This document shows, one piece after another, positions 52,197 to 59,625 of a stretch of 64,000 nt of DNA. The stretch covers positions 62,001 through 126,000 of the forward strand of contig CABIXY010000005.1 of assembly GCA_902362805.1 (NCBI GenBank), read 5' to 3'. The position numbers and the translations under genes are program-made. The first letter of the stretch is position 1, and the number at the start of each line of letters is the position of its first letter. This DNA is from Eubacteriaceae bacterium. GTDB lineage: Bacteria; Bacillota; Clostridia; Peptostreptococcales; Anaerovoracaceae. The notes beneath the pieces were generated by a model. That model saw nothing but the letters and a program-made list of their open reading frames with translations. It was not told where the DNA came from and did no database searches.

Positions 52197-52242
52197 GGTG
52201 AAATATGGCACCATTATAGCAAGAGTGCTGAATTATTTCACC
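52197..52242. promoter_or_regulatory. Large dyad, candidate activator (enhancer) site with embedded -24/-12 match
   Basis: Outer arms GGTGAAATA (52197-52205) and TATTTCACC (52234-52242) and inner GCAC/GTGC form a dyad about 125-170 bases upstream of the BKACE sigma-54 promoter, the usual enhancer distance. On the plus strand TGGCACC-ATTA-TAGCA (52206-52221) also has the GG-N10-GC spacing, possibly a second sigma-54 promoter pointing to the activator gene. Confidence 0.6.
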
Positions 52243-52411
52243 GCTTTGATGGAAATTTGGAGAGCAAAGACGGCCGGGTGATACTGTCCGCCCCGTTTTT
52301 ACCCGTCATTTTCCAAAATAATGCCAAAAACGCCTAAAAAATTTGTTGCTATCGGCGGTTTGTACCAAAATTATCAAAAGCTGCAACGAAGTTTCAACGG
52401 TTACAGCCTCC

Positions 52412-52449
52412 TGCAAAGGAAGGACTCCCTTCGCAGCCTTTGCATTTTT
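52412..52449 (+). terminator. Terminator-like hairpin upstream of the sigma-54 activator gene
   Basis: TGCAAAGG and CCTTTGCA arms followed by TTTTTA on the plus strand, 97 bases before the activator ATG. The 51993-52545 interval otherwise holds only the promoter and dyad described. Confidence 0.6.
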
Positions 52450-52545
52450 AGGTGCTATCGGGCTTTTTTGATCCAATAGGGGTTAAAACATGGTCGAAAG
52501 AAGCAAATGGTTTAAAAATATATCGTTTATGAAAGGACTGTCGTA

Positions 52546-53913
52546 ATGAAAGAAATAGATTTTAAGAAGATCTGTGATCATTTGATTGACGCCATCTATG
52601 TCACAGACGGCGAGGGGAATACGATTTATGTCAACGATGCCTATCTGCGGCTGGGTAACCTGAGGCGAGAGGAAATCATGAACATGAACGTGTTCAACCC
52701 CGACCAGACCAAGCAAGTTTACACCGGCGGCGTCCTGCCTGACGTACTGAAAAGCGGCAAACGGTGCGAGCGGATTGGGACTCTGAAAAGAACTAATACC
52801 AAGGTTCACATCACGGGGATTCCCATCTTTGACGAGAATGGCAAAATTCAGTATGCGGTTGCTACAGAAAAGGATGTAGCCCGGTTAGAGGAATTGAAAG
52901 ATCATCTGGCTGAACTGAGGAAGGAAAATTCTCAAGGCGCTGCTGAACTAGCCTATCTTCGCGATCGGCAGATCTACGACATCAACGTGGTCATGGAGAG
53001 CGCTTGTATGCAGGAAGCCTTTGCCATCGCCAAATCTGTCGCTAAGACAGATGTCACCGTCCTGATTACTGGCGAGAGCGGCACTGGCAAGGAAATCATC
53101 GCCGACGCCATTTATATGGCAAGCGACAGGAACGGAAAACCCTTCATCAAGCTGAACTGCTCTGCAATTCCCGCTAATCTGCTGGAATCCGAGCTCTTCG
53201 GTTACGAGGAAGGGGCATTTACCGGTGCCCGCAAAGGAGGCAAGGCCGGTCTCTTTGAAATCGCCAGTGGCGGCGTGGTTTTGCTGGACGAGGTGGGCGA
53301 CATGCCTATGGACTTACAGGTGAAGATGCTGCGAGTGCTGCAGAGCCGCGAAGTGACCCGCGTTGGCGGCAAAGACCCGATTCCTCTGGATATCCGCCTC
53401 ATCGCATCCACCAACAAAGATTTGAAGTCCGGCATTGAGAGAGGTACTTTCCGAGAGGATCTTTATTACAGACTCAACGTGGTACCCATCGACCTGAAAC
53501 CGCTCAAAGAACGACAGGCCGACATCGAACCCCTGGTTGAAACTTTTTTGAAAAAGTACAATACCCGCTATAACAAGAACATCATCCTGACCAGGCTGGC
53601 TATGGCAATGATGCTGGAATACTCCTGGCCAGGCAACATTCGTGAACTGAAAAATGTGGTCGAACGAATGGTGGTGATTAATTTCACCGGCGTCATCGAT
53701 GGAGATGTGGTCGGCCGCATATTGGGCCTTCCCGCTGCAAAAGTGCAATCCACAAATTCCCGCTACGGCACGCTCAAAGCCGCTACAGAGTCACTAGAGC
53801 GGCAGATGATTGAGAGCGCTCTGGAGCGTTGCGGTTCAAAGCGCAAAGCAGCAAAGGCTCTGGGTGTGGATCACTCCACCCTGGTCAAGAAATGCCAAAG
53901 GCTGGGTATATAG
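52546..53913 (+). CDS. Sigma-54-dependent activator with PAS domain
   Basis: A 455-residue enhancer-binding protein. A PAS sensor domain (about 1-120, DAIYVTDGEGNTIYVNDAYL) is followed by an AAA+ domain with Walker A GESGTGKE, the sigma-54 contact loop EGAFTGA and Walker B VVLLDEVGDMP, then a Fis-type helix-turn-helix (about 415-455, RKAAKALGVDHSTLVKKCQR). It lacks a receiver domain, so it probably senses a metabolite through PAS. Divergent position and the nearby -24/-12 site make the BKACE operon its likely target. The ATG follows AAAGGA. Confidence 0.94.
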   Translation: MKEIDFKKICDHLIDAIYVTDGEGNTIYVNDAYLRLGNLRREEIMNMNVFNPDQTKQVYTGGVLPDVLKSGKRCERIGTLKRTNTKVHITGIPIFDENGKIQYAVATEKDVARLEELKDHLAELRKENSQGAAELAYLRDRQIYDINVVMESACMQEAFAIAKSVAKTDVTVLITGESGTGKEIIADAIYMASDRNGKPFIKLNCSAIPANLLESELFGYEEGAFTGARKGGKAGLFEIASGGVVLLDEVGDMPMDLQVKMLRVLQSREVTRVGGKDPIPLDIRLIASTNKDLKSGIERGTFREDLYYRLNVVPIDLKPLKERQADIEPLVETFLKKYNTRYNKNIILTRLAMAMMLEYSWPGNIRELKNVVERMVVINFTGVIDGDVVGRILGLPAAKVQSTNSRYGTLKAATESLERQMIESALERCGSKRKAAKALGVDHSTLVKKCQRLGI

Positions 53914-53920
53914 AAACGAA

Positions 53921-53968
53921 AGAGCAGCCTGTATCACTCCCACCGTGGGAGAAAGGCTGCTCTATATT
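53921..53968 (+). terminator. Terminator of the sigma-54 activator gene
   Basis: AGAGCAGCCT and AGGCTGCTCT outer arms with inner CTCCCAC/GTGGGAG; the following sequence is only moderately T-rich. Confidence 0.65.
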
Positions 53969-54091
53969 CATAATTTTATTGGCTGATTGAAGTGATCTAT
54001 CGGCAAAGAGAATTCAATGATAAGGAACGCCGCTCTTCTAACAATTTCAGTCAATCCCATGCCCCCATATAAAGAAAAAGGATTCCCTTGT

Positions 54092-54379
54092 TCAGCCACC
54101 ACAGAGGGCATCCAGCGCTGATCCAATAAACATCAAAATCGGGAAGCTGAGTATCAATGCAATGCTTGAGATGAAACAGACTGTTTTTTCACCTTTTTTA
54201 TCTGCATCCAATGACATAGAACACACAAATGCAATAATCCCCAAAGGAATGGTCGCAATCCAGTATAACTCTGCTCGTTCAGAGACAAGGTTCGGAATCC
54301 ACGCAAGGATCCCAACGAAAACGCAAAGAGCAATACTGGTTTTCAAAATGATTGATTTCGCTTTTTTTGAAATACGCAT
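54092..54379 (-). CDS. Small three-helix membrane protein
   Basis: A 95-residue protein with three predicted helices (about 10-27, 37-53 and 66-85) and a basic cytoplasmic start MRISKKAKS. I recognise no family. The start at 54379 follows AGGA; a longer frame to 54421 has no ribosome site. It begins the low-GC accessory stretch. Confidence 0.6.
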   Translation of the reverse strand: MRISKKAKSIILKTSIALCVFVGILAWIPNLVSERAELYWIATIPLGIIAFVCSMSLDADKKGEKTVCFISSIALILSFPILMFIGSALDALCGG

Positions 54380-54554
54380 ATATCCGGTCCTCACTTCAAC
54401 CCCTGCCTTAAAAGGCATCAACTACGCTTCGATTCAGCTTTTTCATTACGATGATGATGTTCGGGATATTGATGATGCACAATATTTTTAATGACTCAAC
54501 AAAGTACGTTTTGAAAACAGAAGCCCGATCAGACAGCAAGACGTGATAAAATTG

Positions 54555-55220
54555 CTATAGTATTTCATGGGCTATTCCAATCTTCTTAAAACTCTCGTAC
54601 TGTTTTTGTGTTAATTCCATTTCAAAATAGTTTTCATGAGAACAAGTCTTTAACCAGATCAGACCTGATTCACTCTTGAATCCTATATCTTCAAATTCAT
54701 AATCATCCTCTATTTGAATTGGATAAGTAAAAAAATATAGTTCAAACTCACCATAATCAATGCTATCCTTCTTAAAGAAACAAATATCCCATACTCCCGG
54801 CCATGTGAAAAAAGAACCTAATTTGTAATCTCTTTTAATAAGTCCATATGGCTTCAGGTCTTCTTCTAAGTGATCATAGCCGTCTTCATATTGACGGATA
54901 TATTGGCGGGCAACATATTTCTCTTCTTTGGCCTGATTGATGAAATATTTTTTGAGAGTTGATCTATCTTTCATTTGGATTCTTTTCAGTTCCTTTTTCG
55001 AGACAGTTTCAGAAAACAAAATTTGCTTCGCACTTCTTTCTTCAATTTCTTCCAATTCTTTATCTACCAACTCCCGCAAGATATCGGCTGGCATTGGACC
55101 TGTATGACGCCGAGTAAGCACTACTTCTTTACTACTCTTTAAGCAGAATGCGACTAGTTCCCTAGACTTACAGCTAATGTCCTTCTTATTCTTATTAGCA
55201 ATCACTATCATTTGGTTCAA
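54555..55220 (-). CDS. Hypothetical cytoplasmic protein
   Basis: A 221-residue protein with no signal peptide or helix spanning the membrane and no family I recognise. The N-terminal half is charged and helical (VDKELEEIEERSAKQILF, KKELKRIQMKDRSTLKKYF); the C-terminal half is aromatic-rich and acidic (YGEFELYFFTYPIQIEDDYE). The TTG at 55220 lies 8 bases after AAGGGGG; an ATG at 55211 is the alternative. It starts just where the neighbouring duplicated segment ends, suggesting arrival or exposure by recombination. Confidence 0.65.
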   Translation of the reverse strand: MNQMIVIANKNKKDISCKSRELVAFCLKSSKEVVLTRRHTGPMPADILRELVDKELEEIEERSAKQILFSETVSKKELKRIQMKDRSTLKKYFINQAKEEKYVARQYIRQYEDGYDHLEEDLKPYGLIKRDYKLGSFFTWPGVWDICFFKKDSIDYGEFELYFFTYPIQIEDDYEFEDIGFKSESGLIWLKTCSHENYFEMELTQKQYESFKKIGIAHEIL

Positions 55221-55299
55221 ATTGCCGCCCCCTTTTCGTTTTCAAATGTAATCCCAGGGAAACTCCATATTGCACATAATTGACAACCTCTCTCGTGCA

Positions 55300-55713
55300 T
55301 CAATATTGTACTTTTGTATTATCTTTGACAGTAATTGAAAATTCCAGTTTTTCCTTAAACTCTTCTTTCTTTCCGTCCTTTGTGGTGCCGCTGCCGTATA
55401 AGGTCACAATGATGCCACCCCAGTCCTGGCAATCCAGATCATAGGAAATTTTCAAGTCCTTTGGATATCTTTCTAGTTTTTTATTGTAAAAGACACTGAT
55501 TCCAGTATTAAACTCATCTCTCTGTTCAGCCAGCTTCGGCGGCACGGCAAACCAGTGACAGCGCGGCGTAAAACCGACTTCAGGAAGCTGTACACCCTCG
55601 GAAAACATAGGATTCAGTTCTTTATGCGGATGAGAATAAATCCAAGCAGAAATGGCAATGAACAAAGCCATCAAAACACAGAGGACGTTGACTGCTATTT
55701 GAATTTTTTTCAT
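55300..55713 (-). CDS. Membrane-anchored protein, intact duplicated copy
   Basis: A 137-residue protein with an N-terminal signal or anchor (about 5-27, IAVNVLCVLMALFIAISAWI) and an extracytoplasmic domain of about 105 residues with strands such as VGFTPRCHWFAVPPK and GGIIVTLYGSGTT. No family is recognised. It shares about 100 nearly identical residues with the broken copy at 57405. The ATG follows AAGGAGT. Its promoter carries the TTAAG repeat shared with the CPBP/LytTR operon, so it may be a target of that system. Confidence 0.75.
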   Translation of the reverse strand: MKKIQIAVNVLCVLMALFIAISAWIYSHPHKELNPMFSEGVQLPEVGFTPRCHWFAVPPKLAEQRDEFNTGISVFYNKKLERYPKDLKISYDLDCQDWGGIIVTLYGSGTTKDGKKEEFKEKLEFSITVKDNTKVQY

Positions 55714-55766
55714 TTGTCTTACTCCTTATCTATCTAAAATACCCCTTTTATTTATATTTTAGTTTT

Positions 55767-55811
55767 ATTATACCTAATAGAAAAGAAAAAGACTACTTAA
55801 AAATTTTTAAG
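55767..55811 (-). promoter_or_regulatory. TTAAG-repeat promoter, copy A
   Basis: On the minus strand CTTAAAAATTTTTAAG (55796-55811) directly abuts TAGTCT, a 17-base spacer and TATAAT (55767-55772). Same geometry as at 57876 and 62562. Confidence 0.75.
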
Positions 55812-55814
55812 AAA

Positions 55815-56054
55815 TTACAAGAAGTTTTTTGACGAGTTACTTTTATTTTTTTGTCTATGTACAATCTTCACATCTATAAAAAACAAAATAATATTCAAAA
55901 GTGTTCCGCATACAAAAGAGCCTGTGCATACAAAGACCACTTTTTTGAAATAATCAGCCTCAGGTAAACATTTAAACATAACTAATGCGATAAGGATCAG
56001 GAAACAAACTTCAGCTGTTATGAATTTTAATTTTGCCCTATCTTTATACTTCAT
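55815..56054 (-). CDS. Small two-helix membrane protein
   Basis: A 79-residue protein with a basic start MKYKDRAKLK and two helices (about 11-27 and 39-61), ending in a Lys/Ser/Asn-rich tail. The start at 56054 follows GGAGG at 10 bases; longer frames lack such a site. No family recognised. A TATAAT lies at 56129-56134 on the minus strand with a weak -35. Confidence 0.6.
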   Translation of the reverse strand: MKYKDRAKLKFITAEVCFLILIALVMFKCLPEADYFKKVVFVCTGSFVCGTLLNIILFFIDVKIVHRQKNKSNSSKNFL

Positions 56055-56367
56055 GATATTTAATCCTCCATATGTATCATTCAATTTCATATTTACGCCA
56101 ACTTCGATATTCACGATACGTAAGCCACATTATATCTAACTAAACTCTACAACAACTTCATTCACGAAAGTCTCTATCGACGTGCCTCCATCAAATACCA
56201 TATCTAATCTGTTTACATATCTATCTTCCAATGCTTTGCTACATTCCCTCGTTCTATTTCCCCCCTTTTTTCGTATGGCTTACCAAAATACTTATCTATC
56301 TACACGGTTTTTTAACACTATATACAGTATTATGGCAATATGGTTTCTCTCTCGTAATGGGCATCAC
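56055..56367. other. Intergenic stretch without a recognisable gene
   Basis: About 310 bases of AT-rich sequence between the lipoprotein gene end and the two-helix protein. It contains the TATAAT box noted for the latter. No intact frame, RNA gene or terminator is convincing; short interrupted frames on the minus strand suggest decayed coding sequence. Confidence 0.5.
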
Positions 56368-57174
56368 TTATAACTCCTTCATTATTTTTTCATATTCTTC
56401 AAAGTCGATCCCCGCAGCCTTACAGGCTTCAGATAGTGTTAAACCATCATATGTCATGAGTCGCTCTACAACTACAAAGGTGCCTCTGATTTCATCTAAC
56501 GGAACCTTGGCGTTAGACTCCCGCAAAATCAATCCTTTATAATCATCATAAGACATGCCGATTGCTTCGCATGCTTTCTCTATAGTCGTATCCTTGTTCT
56601 TGGCAATATTTGCAACAGACATCAGGACCCCTCTGACTTCATCATCCGATATATATGCAGTCGGCTGGTTGTTTTTCACATCAACCCTGTCTAATATTTG
56701 CTGATCTGTGTAATTGTGGTTTCTCAGATAAGTGGATCCCTCTTCATGAACTACCATCACATTGTCAAAAGTATCTATGAAGGTCCTCCCATTTTGGGTA
56801 TACTTGTAGCCTGCAACTTTTACAAATTCCACTTTTTCATCATAGGCATATTCGAATTCATGGCTTTCTTTTCCAGGATCGAGTTTTTCCGGCTTGTTTT
56901 CATCAGTTGCTTCAATGTAACTCAAATTTTTGTCGCACGCATAAACTAATATCCCTTCTAGTGTAAATGAATCATCTGACATATTTTTTGCTTTATAAAA
57001 TACTTTCTTTATTCCTGAAGAATCATCTTCAACGCCGGTCAAAGATAGAATGATCTTATCCTGAACTGAATTCAATACTGCTTCACTCTTGTTATCACCT
57101 GGCTCTGAAGAACAAGCCACGAAACAGAAACATATTGCAGCAGCCATGCATACCGTACATATTATTTTTTTCAT
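56368..57174 (-). CDS. Lipoprotein with duplicated C-terminal helical repeats
   Basis: A 268-residue lipoprotein with signal MKKIICTVCMAAAICFCF and lipobox FVAC (lipid Cys near 21). Residues 40-150 form a beta-rich domain. The C-terminus has two related 45-residue units: DDEVRGVLMSVANIAKNKDT then KACEAIGMSYDDYKGLI, and LDEIRGTFVVVERLMTYDGL then EACKAAGIDFEEYEKIM. The ATG follows GAGG. It is the last gene of the run that begins with the broken copy-B gene. Function unknown. Confidence 0.75.
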   Translation of the reverse strand: MKKIICTVCMAAAICFCFVACSSEPGDNKSEAVLNSVQDKIILSLTGVEDDSSGIKKVFYKAKNMSDDSFTLEGILVYACDKNLSYIEATDENKPEKLDPGKESHEFEYAYDEKVEFVKVAGYKYTQNGRTFIDTFDNVMVVHEEGSTYLRNHNYTDQQILDRVDVKNNQPTAYISDDEVRGVLMSVANIAKNKDTTIEKACEAIGMSYDDYKGLILRESNAKVPLDEIRGTFVVVERLMTYDGLTLSEACKAAGIDFEEYEKIMKEL

Positions 57175-57179
57175 ACGCT

Positions 57180-57385
57180 TTACCTCTTCATCTTAAAACA
57201 ATGGATATTCTCGCTATAAGGAAGTCCATTTTCTTCCTGATATGATTTCAAATTCTCAAAAAAGCAATTTTGTAGTATGTAGAATCAGCAAAACGTTCCA
57301 CGGCTACTTCTTCAAAGCTTGGATCCGATCGCAGCATTCTGAGATATTCGTCAGTCGGTACCCAGGGAAACTCCATATTCTCCAT
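57180..57385 (-). pseudogene. Small frameshifted gene
   Basis: An ATG at 57385 with a good site (AGGTGGAG) opens a 45-codon frame beginning MENMEFPWVPTDEYLRML and stopping at 57248. A shift at a T6 run near 57260 gives a continuation FFENLKSYQEENGLPYSENI that stops at 57180, just before the lipoprotein gene. In copy A the same start is cut to MCNMEFPWDYI. It is probably a decayed small gene; a sequence error is possible. Confidence 0.55.
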
Positions 57386-57404
57386 AATTCATCTCCACCT
57401 TGCA

Positions 57405-57819
57405 TCAAAACTGTACTTTCGTATTGTCTTTGATGGTAATTGAGAATTCCAGTTTTTCTTTAAATTCTTCTTTTTTTCCGTCTCTTGTGGTGCCGCTGCC
57501 GTATAGGGTCACAATGACGCCGCCCCCGTCCTGGCGATCCAAATCATAGGAAATCTTTAGATCTTTAGGATATCTTTCTTGCTTATTATTGTGAAATGTA
57601 CTGATCCCAGTATTAAACTCATCTCTCTGTTCAGCCAGCTTCGGCGGCACGGCGAACCAATGACAGCGCGGCGTAAAGCCGACTTCAGGAAGCTGTACAC
57701 CCTCGGAAAACATAGGATTCAGTTCTTTGTGCGGATGACAATAAATCCATGCAGAAATGCCGATGAACAAATCCATCAAAACAGAGGATGTTGACCGCTA
57801 TTTGGATTCTTTTCTTCAT
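57405..57819 (-). pseudogene. Membrane-anchored protein, frameshifted duplicate
   Basis: The copy-B homologue of the 137-residue gene. From the ATG at 57819 it reads MKKRIQIAVNILC and then leaves frame because CTCTGTTTTGATGG has lost two bases relative to copy A (CTCTGTGTTTTGATGG). The remaining 123 codons stay open and nearly identical to copy A, but lack the N-terminal signal. Translation could restart at TTG/ATG near 57779, giving an unexported protein, so loss of function is likely. Confidence 0.8.
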
Positions 57820-57875
57820 TTGACTCGCTCCTTATTTATTACAAAATGTACCATTTTTGTTTATATCTTAGTTTC

Positions 57876-57920
57876 ATTATACCTAAGATCATAGCAAAAG
57901 ACTACTTAAGAATTCTTAAG
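57876..57920 (-). promoter_or_regulatory. TTAAG-repeat promoter, copy B
   Basis: On the minus strand CTTAAGAATTCTTAAG (57905-57920) abuts TAGTCT, a 17-base spacer and TATAAT (57876-57881). A further TAAGAATTC lies just upstream. Confidence 0.75.
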
Positions 57921-57946
57921 GAATTCTTATAATTTTATCAATTATA

Positions 57947-57982
57947 AACCCTCCATACCAAGTTACGTCAGTATGGAGGGTT
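57947..57982 (-). terminator. Terminator of the 242-residue gene
   Basis: AACCCTCCATAC and GTATGGAGGGTT arms, 12 bases each, around 12 bases; the following sequence is AT-rich with few consecutive Ts. Confidence 0.65.
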
Positions 57983-58001
57983 ATGTAATCTACTCTTCTG
58001 T

Positions 58002-58730
58002 TTACCTATATTTCCAAAAAATTCGTTTAAAATAATTCGACTCATCTTCTTCGACAAAAACAACAGCGCGACTACTTTTTTTCAAGATCTTTTGAATTCC
58101 TTCCATTTCTTCACAATGGGTCAAGGGAATTGTTGAAATGTCCATCCAGCGGAAAAATGGATTCTTAAGCAATCTATCCATAGCATCTACCCTTGAATTT
58201 TCTTGTACCGCAGGTGAATTTGTAAAACAGTAAATGCCTTCATCCTCAGGCAGTGGGTAACTGTTAGATAAATATAACATTTTCCACATGGCAGGGATTT
58301 CACCCTGGTTATCCAATTTTGCCAATACGGTTTCACCGAATCCAGATATCCCTGTCAATTCTATCTTGTAAACCCTCGTATTTTCTGGCACGATCATTGT
58401 TCTGAAAAACAGTGATTTCCGAAAGAGTTTTTTAATTAAGAGCCAGATATCCTCTACTTCATTTTCCAGACAAAACATCGTTTCAACTATATCTGCCTCC
58501 ATGGACCCTTTGCCATAGATAAAATCATAAAAATGCATAGTACAAAGTTGCAAAAGAATCCAGGGATGTTCTTTAAGAACCATTATTTCATTTTCTGAAA
58601 TAGTGGTTTCTGATTGAATAAACAACGGGTGGGTATGTTCATCTGATATCTCCACTTCATCTTCCGCGATACTAATTTGGATATCGGTCAAGGTCGTATA
58701 TTTTTCCGCATCTCCTGCCATCTGTAACAT
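58002..58730 (-). CDS. Hypothetical protein overlapping a secreted-protein gene
   Basis: A 242-residue soluble protein, rich in Glu, Ile and aromatic residues, with segments such as HPWILLQLCTMHFYDFIYG and NPFFRWMDISTIPLTHCEEM. No family recognised. The start at 58730 follows GGAG at about 10 bases and lies 59 bases inside the upstream gene in another frame, an unusually long overlap. A later start would remove the N-terminal 50 residues. Coupled translation with the secreted protein is the simplest reading. Confidence 0.65.
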   Translation of the reverse strand: MLQMAGDAEKYTTLTDIQISIAEDEVEISDEHTHPLFIQSETTISENEIMVLKEHPWILLQLCTMHFYDFIYGKGSMEADIVETMFCLENEVEDIWLLIKKLFRKSLFFRTMIVPENTRVYKIELTGISGFGETVLAKLDNQGEIPAMWKMLYLSNSYPLPEDEGIYCFTNSPAVQENSRVDAMDRLLKNPFFRWMDISTIPLTHCEEMEGIQKILKKSSRAVVFVEEDESNYFKRIFWKYR

Positions 58731-59295
58731 AATAAGTTTTCTCCAATCCGTATACTAAAAAGTTTTCCCATTCTAGAATTATAGCAGTATTACTATAAAT
58801 CTCATTGAATTTTACCCCATCATAATCTCCAAACACAACATCCTCCGCATTAGAATATAATGGTCCCGTGCTGTACTTCTTATTAACCTTCATCGTTGTC
58901 ATTAATGGATTAAAAGGACCGAATCTGTCTTTTCTTACGTTCATTGTTCCTGTGACCTTTTTGATTTTGTCCTTGTTTGTGAGGGTTATTGACCACTGCC
59001 CTTCAAAATCGCGTGGTAAAGAATGCCAAAACACTCTGAATTTTGCCTTTCCTACAATTTTTGTAGCTCTTGTAAGAGCATCTTTTTCTACTAAGTCCAC
59101 AGTAATTACTTGCTCATCGTCATCTGTTACAAATACTGCATTTTCTGGGATAAGTTCTACTATTTCCTTTGGATTACTATTTTGATTTTCCTTACCGCCA
59201 TCCTGCAAATCATCTGCAAAAACCGTTGCTGTGCACGTAAAACACATTACTACTACTAATAGAGTGCTAAAAATCTTTTTTAACGTTCTGTTCAT
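58672..59295 (-). CDS. Secreted protein of unknown function
   Basis: A 207-residue exported protein. The signal peptide MNRTLKKIFSTLLVVVMCF ends near residue 28 (TVFADD). An acidic linker (QDGGKENQNSNPKEIVELIPE) precedes a beta-rich domain of about 130 residues (AKFRVFWHSLPRDFEGQWSI, GTMNVRKDRFGPFNPL). There is no anchor or lipobox. The ATG follows AAGGAG. It overlaps the next gene by 59 bases and lies downstream of the peptide/two-component locus. Role unknown. Confidence 0.7.
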   Translation of the reverse strand: MNRTLKKIFSTLLVVVMCFTCTATVFADDLQDGGKENQNSNPKEIVELIPENAVFVTDDDEQVITVDLVEKDALTRATKIVGKAKFRVFWHSLPRDFEGQWSITLTNKDKIKKVTGTMNVRKDRFGPFNPLMTTMKVNKKYSTGPLYSNAEDVVFGDYDGVKFNEIYSNTAIILEWENFLVYGLEKTYYVTDGRRCGKIYDLDRYPN

Positions 59296-59388
59296 TGAAT
59301 TTCTCCTTTTGAATTTACCATTGCACCAAACATAAAGTATAATATCAAATTATATAACATTTCTATCTTTTGAGTGATTAAACTTTAC

Positions 59389-59460
59389 TTACCCAAACAA
59401 CTTCTTAATCCAATCCCACAGGTCTACCTGTCCCATTCCTTTCACCGCCTTTCTTTCCAT
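59389..59460 (-). CDS. Candidate 23-residue amphipathic peptide
   Basis: A short frame starts at an ATG at 59460 about 35 bases after a predicted transcription start and ends at 59389. It encodes a basic N-terminus and the amphipathic segment MGQVDLWDWIKKLFG, which could also start on its own at an internal ATG. GGAG lies very close to the first ATG and GGCGG 8 bases before the second, so the true start is unsure. Its place directly downstream of a GHKL kinase gene fits a signal or membrane-active peptide. No AgrD-type Cys or processing site is present. This is a candidate, not a proven gene. Confidence 0.4.
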   Translation of the reverse strand: MERKAVKGMGQVDLWDWIKKLFG

Positions 59461-59501
59461 TCTCCATATCTGGTTGATACAGCGAGCTTTTTCATATCCA
59501 C

Positions 59502-59530
59502 ATAATATTACAATATTCTCACTTTTTCAA
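59502..59530 (-). promoter_or_regulatory. Strong sigma-A promoter for the candidate peptide
   Basis: On the minus strand TTGAAA, a 17-base spacer and TATTAT, starting transcription near 59495. The 59296-59625 interval holds only this promoter and the short frame. Confidence 0.65.
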
Positions 59531-59625
59531 TCCTTCTGGTACCAACGGCGCTCCCATGGTACGAAATGCATATTATCACACAAAAAAACAGGGCAAGTAC
59601 ACTCTTGCTCTGTAAAAAACGTGAC

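Larger units (their letters stand above)
55253..55811. repeat. Segmental duplication, copy A
   Basis: This 559-base segment matches 57361-57920 over its promoter, whole gene and 3' flank, down to CCCAGGGAAACTCCATATT at its low end. Copy A carries the intact gene. Confidence 0.85.
57361..57920. repeat. Segmental duplication, copy B
   Basis: This 560-base segment matches 55253-55811. Copy B carries the frameshifted gene. Confidence 0.85.
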
